Below, one piece after another: positions 6,243 to 7,845 of a DNA stretch of 7,845 bases. The DNA lies in assembly GCA_900547435.1 (NCBI GenBank), contig URGO01000144.1:1-7845 (forward strand). Reading direction: 5' to 3'. The notes below the pieces were generated by a model. The model did no database searches. It was not told where the DNA came from and saw only the letters and a list, made by a program, of their open reading frames with translations. Made by a program: the position numbers and the translations under genes. Numbering within the stretch: position 1 is the stretch's first letter; the number at the start of each line of letters is the position of its first letter. Source of the DNA: an uncultured Parabacteroides sp. GTDB taxonomy: Bacteria > Bacteroidota > Bacteroidia > Bacteroidales > Tannerellaceae.

Positions 6243-7142
6243 TTACTTTTTTAAAACAGGAGTTTGGCGCAAGCTATAAATCTTGGAACTCCATGGTGAA
6301 TATCTGCGTTGAACCTTGCGAATTGTAAGCACGGTATTTTCGATGTCGTGATTGTCATCACTGATTTCATACAATGCCATGGAGATAGCGGCAAAGATTT
6401 CGCCTGATTCCTGACCCGCATTGGCAGAAATTGTTGTGCCGGTTACAGCAGCTGCTTTTTGTGCACGGCGTTGGCTGGCTCGGATAGAGGCATTACCGAT
6501 TTGCTTAAACAAGAGGTACAAAACAATTAGTCCGATAAATACAACAGCCATAGCAGTAATGGTCATACCGATACCCCACGAGTCGTTTACCTGGAAGTTC
6601 TCAACCTTTTCGTTGGTGTTTTGTGTGATATTATTCGCGCTCGGTGTGACACGCGTGAAATTAATCGATTCACCACCTCCATCAGCGCTTCGTCCATAAC
6701 TGATATCTGCTTTCTGACCCGCCGGAATAGTGATTTCGTCAATCAGCGTTTTTCCGTCAGAATCATACAAGGCTACATAGTTATCTTTATTCGGGTCAAA
6801 TGTGAAGTTTACGTGGAAAGTACCCCGTTGTTCTTCATTGTCGGCCCAGAACAAAGTCAACTGATAAGGAGGAATCTTAGTTTGAACATCCCCTTTAGGA
6901 ATCATATATTTCCGTGGATTATTCTTGTCGTCGGTCAAGAAGCATCCGCCCAAATCCACAGTACCGGCAGAGTTATTATATAACTCAAACCACGGATGGC
7001 GGTGTCCGTAGTCATCCATGAAGTTTTCTTCATTGATGACCAACACTTCGTTTATTCTGACGGAAGTGGTTAATTGTGCTTTAGCCCCGAAAGTAAAGAG
7101 GAGCATCAAGAACAATAACATTCCGAATTTCTTATTTGTCAT
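6243..7142 (-). CDS. OadG/MmdD-type decarboxylase subunit with N-terminal periplasmic lamin-tail domain
   Basis: A 299-residue protein if read from ATG7142 (MTNKK). A signal peptide (1-22, FGAKA then QLTT) leads into a region at about 28-155 that reads as a lamin-tail domain: INEVL 30-34, WFELYNN 51-57, VDLGGCFLTDD 62-72, SYGRSADG near 148-155. A linker follows, then one membrane helix (about 191-213, AMAVVFIGLIVLYLLF) and a basic, Ala-rich cytoplasmic tail ending EIFAAISMALYEI...VLTIRKVQRRYSPWSSKIYSLRQTP. The helix and tail match OadG/MmdD subunits, which anchor and assemble the decarboxylase. The gene lies between alpha and the biotin carrier, where a delta gene is expected. ATG7148 (MYMTNKK) is nearly as good; ATG7181 would overlap mmdA and spoil the signal peptide. 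The fused lamin-tail domain is unexpected in this subunit and its ligand is unknown. Confidence 0.88.
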   Translation of the reverse strand: MTNKKFGMLLFLMLLFTFGAKAQLTTSVRINEVLVINEENFMDDYGHRHPWFELYNNSAGTVDLGGCFLTDDKNNPRKYMIPKGDVQTKIPPYQLTLFWADNEEQRGTFHVNFTFDPNKDNYVALYDSDGKTLIDEITIPAGQKADISYGRSADGGGESINFTRVTPSANNITQNTNEKVENFQVNDSWGIGMTITAMAVVFIGLIVLYLLFKQIGNASIRASQRRAQKAAAVTGTTISANAGQESGEIFAAISMALYEISDDNHDIENTVLTIRKVQRRYSPWSSKIYSLRQTPVLKK

Positions 7143-7161
7143 ATACATTCGTTTTTTAAGA

Positions 7162-7845
7162 TTACAGAGGCAGGTTATCATGTTTCTTAGCCGGGTTGCT
7201 CAACTTCTTGGTCTGCAACTGCTGCAATGCACGGATGATGCGGAAACGCGTATTTCTCGGTTCGATTACATCATCAATATATCCATACTGAGCTGCATTG
7301 TACGGATTGGCAAATGCTTGCTTGTACTCTTCTTCGCGTGCTGCGGCACAAGCTTTCGGATCTTCAGCAGCTGCTACTTCTTTCGCAAAGATGATTTCAA
7401 CGGCTCCGCTTGGACCCATTACGGCAATTTCGGCGGTTGGCCAAGCATAGTTCATATCGCCGCGCAGGTGTTTGGAGCTCATCACGCAATAAGCACCTCC
7501 GTAAGATTTACGTAATGTTACAGTTACCTTAGGCACAGTTGCTTCGCCGTATGCGAACAGCAGTTTTGCGCCATGCAGGATTACACCATTGTATTCCTGG
7601 CCTGTACCCGGTAAGAATCCCGGTACGTCAACCAATGTAACCAAAGGAATGTTGAAAGCATCGCAGAAACGGACGAAACGGCCTGCCTTGCGGGAGGCGT
7701 TGCTGTCCAGACAGCCTGCCATTACTTTCGGCTGGTTGGCTACGATACCGACAGTCTGGCCGTTAAAACGGGCGAAACCGACGATTATGTTCGAGGCAGA
7801 GTCGGCATGTACTGCCAGTAGATCGCCGTTATCGATGTTGGATCC
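7162..7845 (-). CDS. mmdA: Methylmalonyl-CoA decarboxylase alpha subunit (carboxyltransferase), C-terminal 227 residues
   Basis: The frame stays open from the window edge at 7845 to TAA at 7162-7164, so the 5' part lies outside; family members are about 510-520 residues, so roughly the last 44% is here. The stretch before the internal ATG at 7722 is coding too: NIIVGFARFNGQTVGIVANQ is typical of the family. Landmarks include GCLDSNASRKAGRFVRFCDAF, the CoA/oxyanion stretch VDVPGFLPGTGQEYNG, GGAYCVMSSKHLRGD, YAWPTAEIAVMGPSGAVEI, and the tail ANPYNAAQYGYIDDVIEP...KKHDNLPL. It moves the carboxyl group of (S)-methylmalonyl-CoA to biotin, releasing propionyl-CoA. It also resembles propionyl-CoA carboxylase beta, but the linked OadB and OadG genes make the Na+ decarboxylase the better call. 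The next gene starts 13-19 bp downstream. The operon promoter lies outside the window. Confidence 0.95.
   Translation of the reverse strand, partial: GSNIDNGDLLAVHADSASNIIVGFARFNGQTVGIVANQPKVMAGCLDSNASRKAGRFVRFCDAFNIPLVTLVDVPGFLPGTGQEYNGVILHGAKLLFAYGEATVPKVTVTLRKSYGGAYCVMSSKHLRGDMNYAWPTAEIAVMGPSGAVEIIFAKEVAAAEDPKACAAAREEEYKQAFANPYNAAQYGYIDDVIEPRNTRFRIIRALQQLQTKKLSNPAKKHDNLPL

Noticed and set aside
7143..7181. Upstream ATG7181 as start of the lamin-tail/OadG gene
   Set aside because: It would overlap mmdA by 20 bases and add MITCLCNLKKRMY in front of a clean signal peptide; ATG7142 or ATG7148 fits better.
7018..7515. 165-codon open frame on the + strand opposite mmdA and the lamin-tail gene
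   Set aside because: Antisense to clear family motifs across its whole length; no plausible product of its own.
7840..7845. GGATCC (BamHI) site at the very end, hinting at a cloned fragment end
   Set aside because: Another BamHI site lies inside at 4370-4375 and the window starts without one, so chance or an arbitrary cut is as likely.

Overview
The window looks like the chromosome of a gut-type Bacteroidales bacterium (Bacteroides, Parabacteroides or a close relative). The reasons are a Na+-pumping methylmalonyl-CoA decarboxylase operon of the propionate-producing type, a Wza-like lipoprotein with a C-terminal membrane helix, A-rich leaders in place of strong Shine-Dalgarno sites, and a Bacteroidetes-style PHP phosphatase. 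I cannot name the species from sequence alone.

Left half, + strand (1-4495), is a surface-polymer or export module. It begins inside a PF14907-type nucleotidyltransferase gene whose reading frame carries an amber stop at 40-42. After it comes a 236-base spacer made almost wholly of two 8-bp-periodic tandem arrays. Then follow three closely packed genes: an ABC exporter with fused membrane and ATPase domains (1257-2939), a Wza-family polysaccharide export lipoprotein (2944-3762) and a CpsB/YwqE-type PHP phosphatase (3764-4495). Gaps of 4 bp and 1 bp say the last three are one transcription unit. No Wzc-type tyrosine kinase, flippase or glycosyltransferase lies in the window.

The halves meet tail to tail at 4496-4587, where a hairpin with A/T tracts on both sides (4516-4567) can end transcription from both directions.

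Right half, - strand (7845 down to 4588), is the decarboxylase operon, read as mmdA (alpha, carboxyltransferase, 5' end outside the window), a delta/OadG-type subunit fused to a periplasmic lamin-tail domain, the biotin carrier (gamma) and the membrane Na+ pump (beta). Together they decarboxylate (S)-methylmalonyl-CoA to propionyl-CoA through carboxybiotin and couple this to Na+ export. Codon choice looks more selected (GGT, CGT, ACC, ATC) than in the left half, as expected for central energy metabolism.

Points most worth a second look are the broken nucleotidyltransferase frame, the paired 8-bp arrays that can fold on each other and recur as the C-terminal tail of the ABC gene, and the lamin-tail/OadG fusion.
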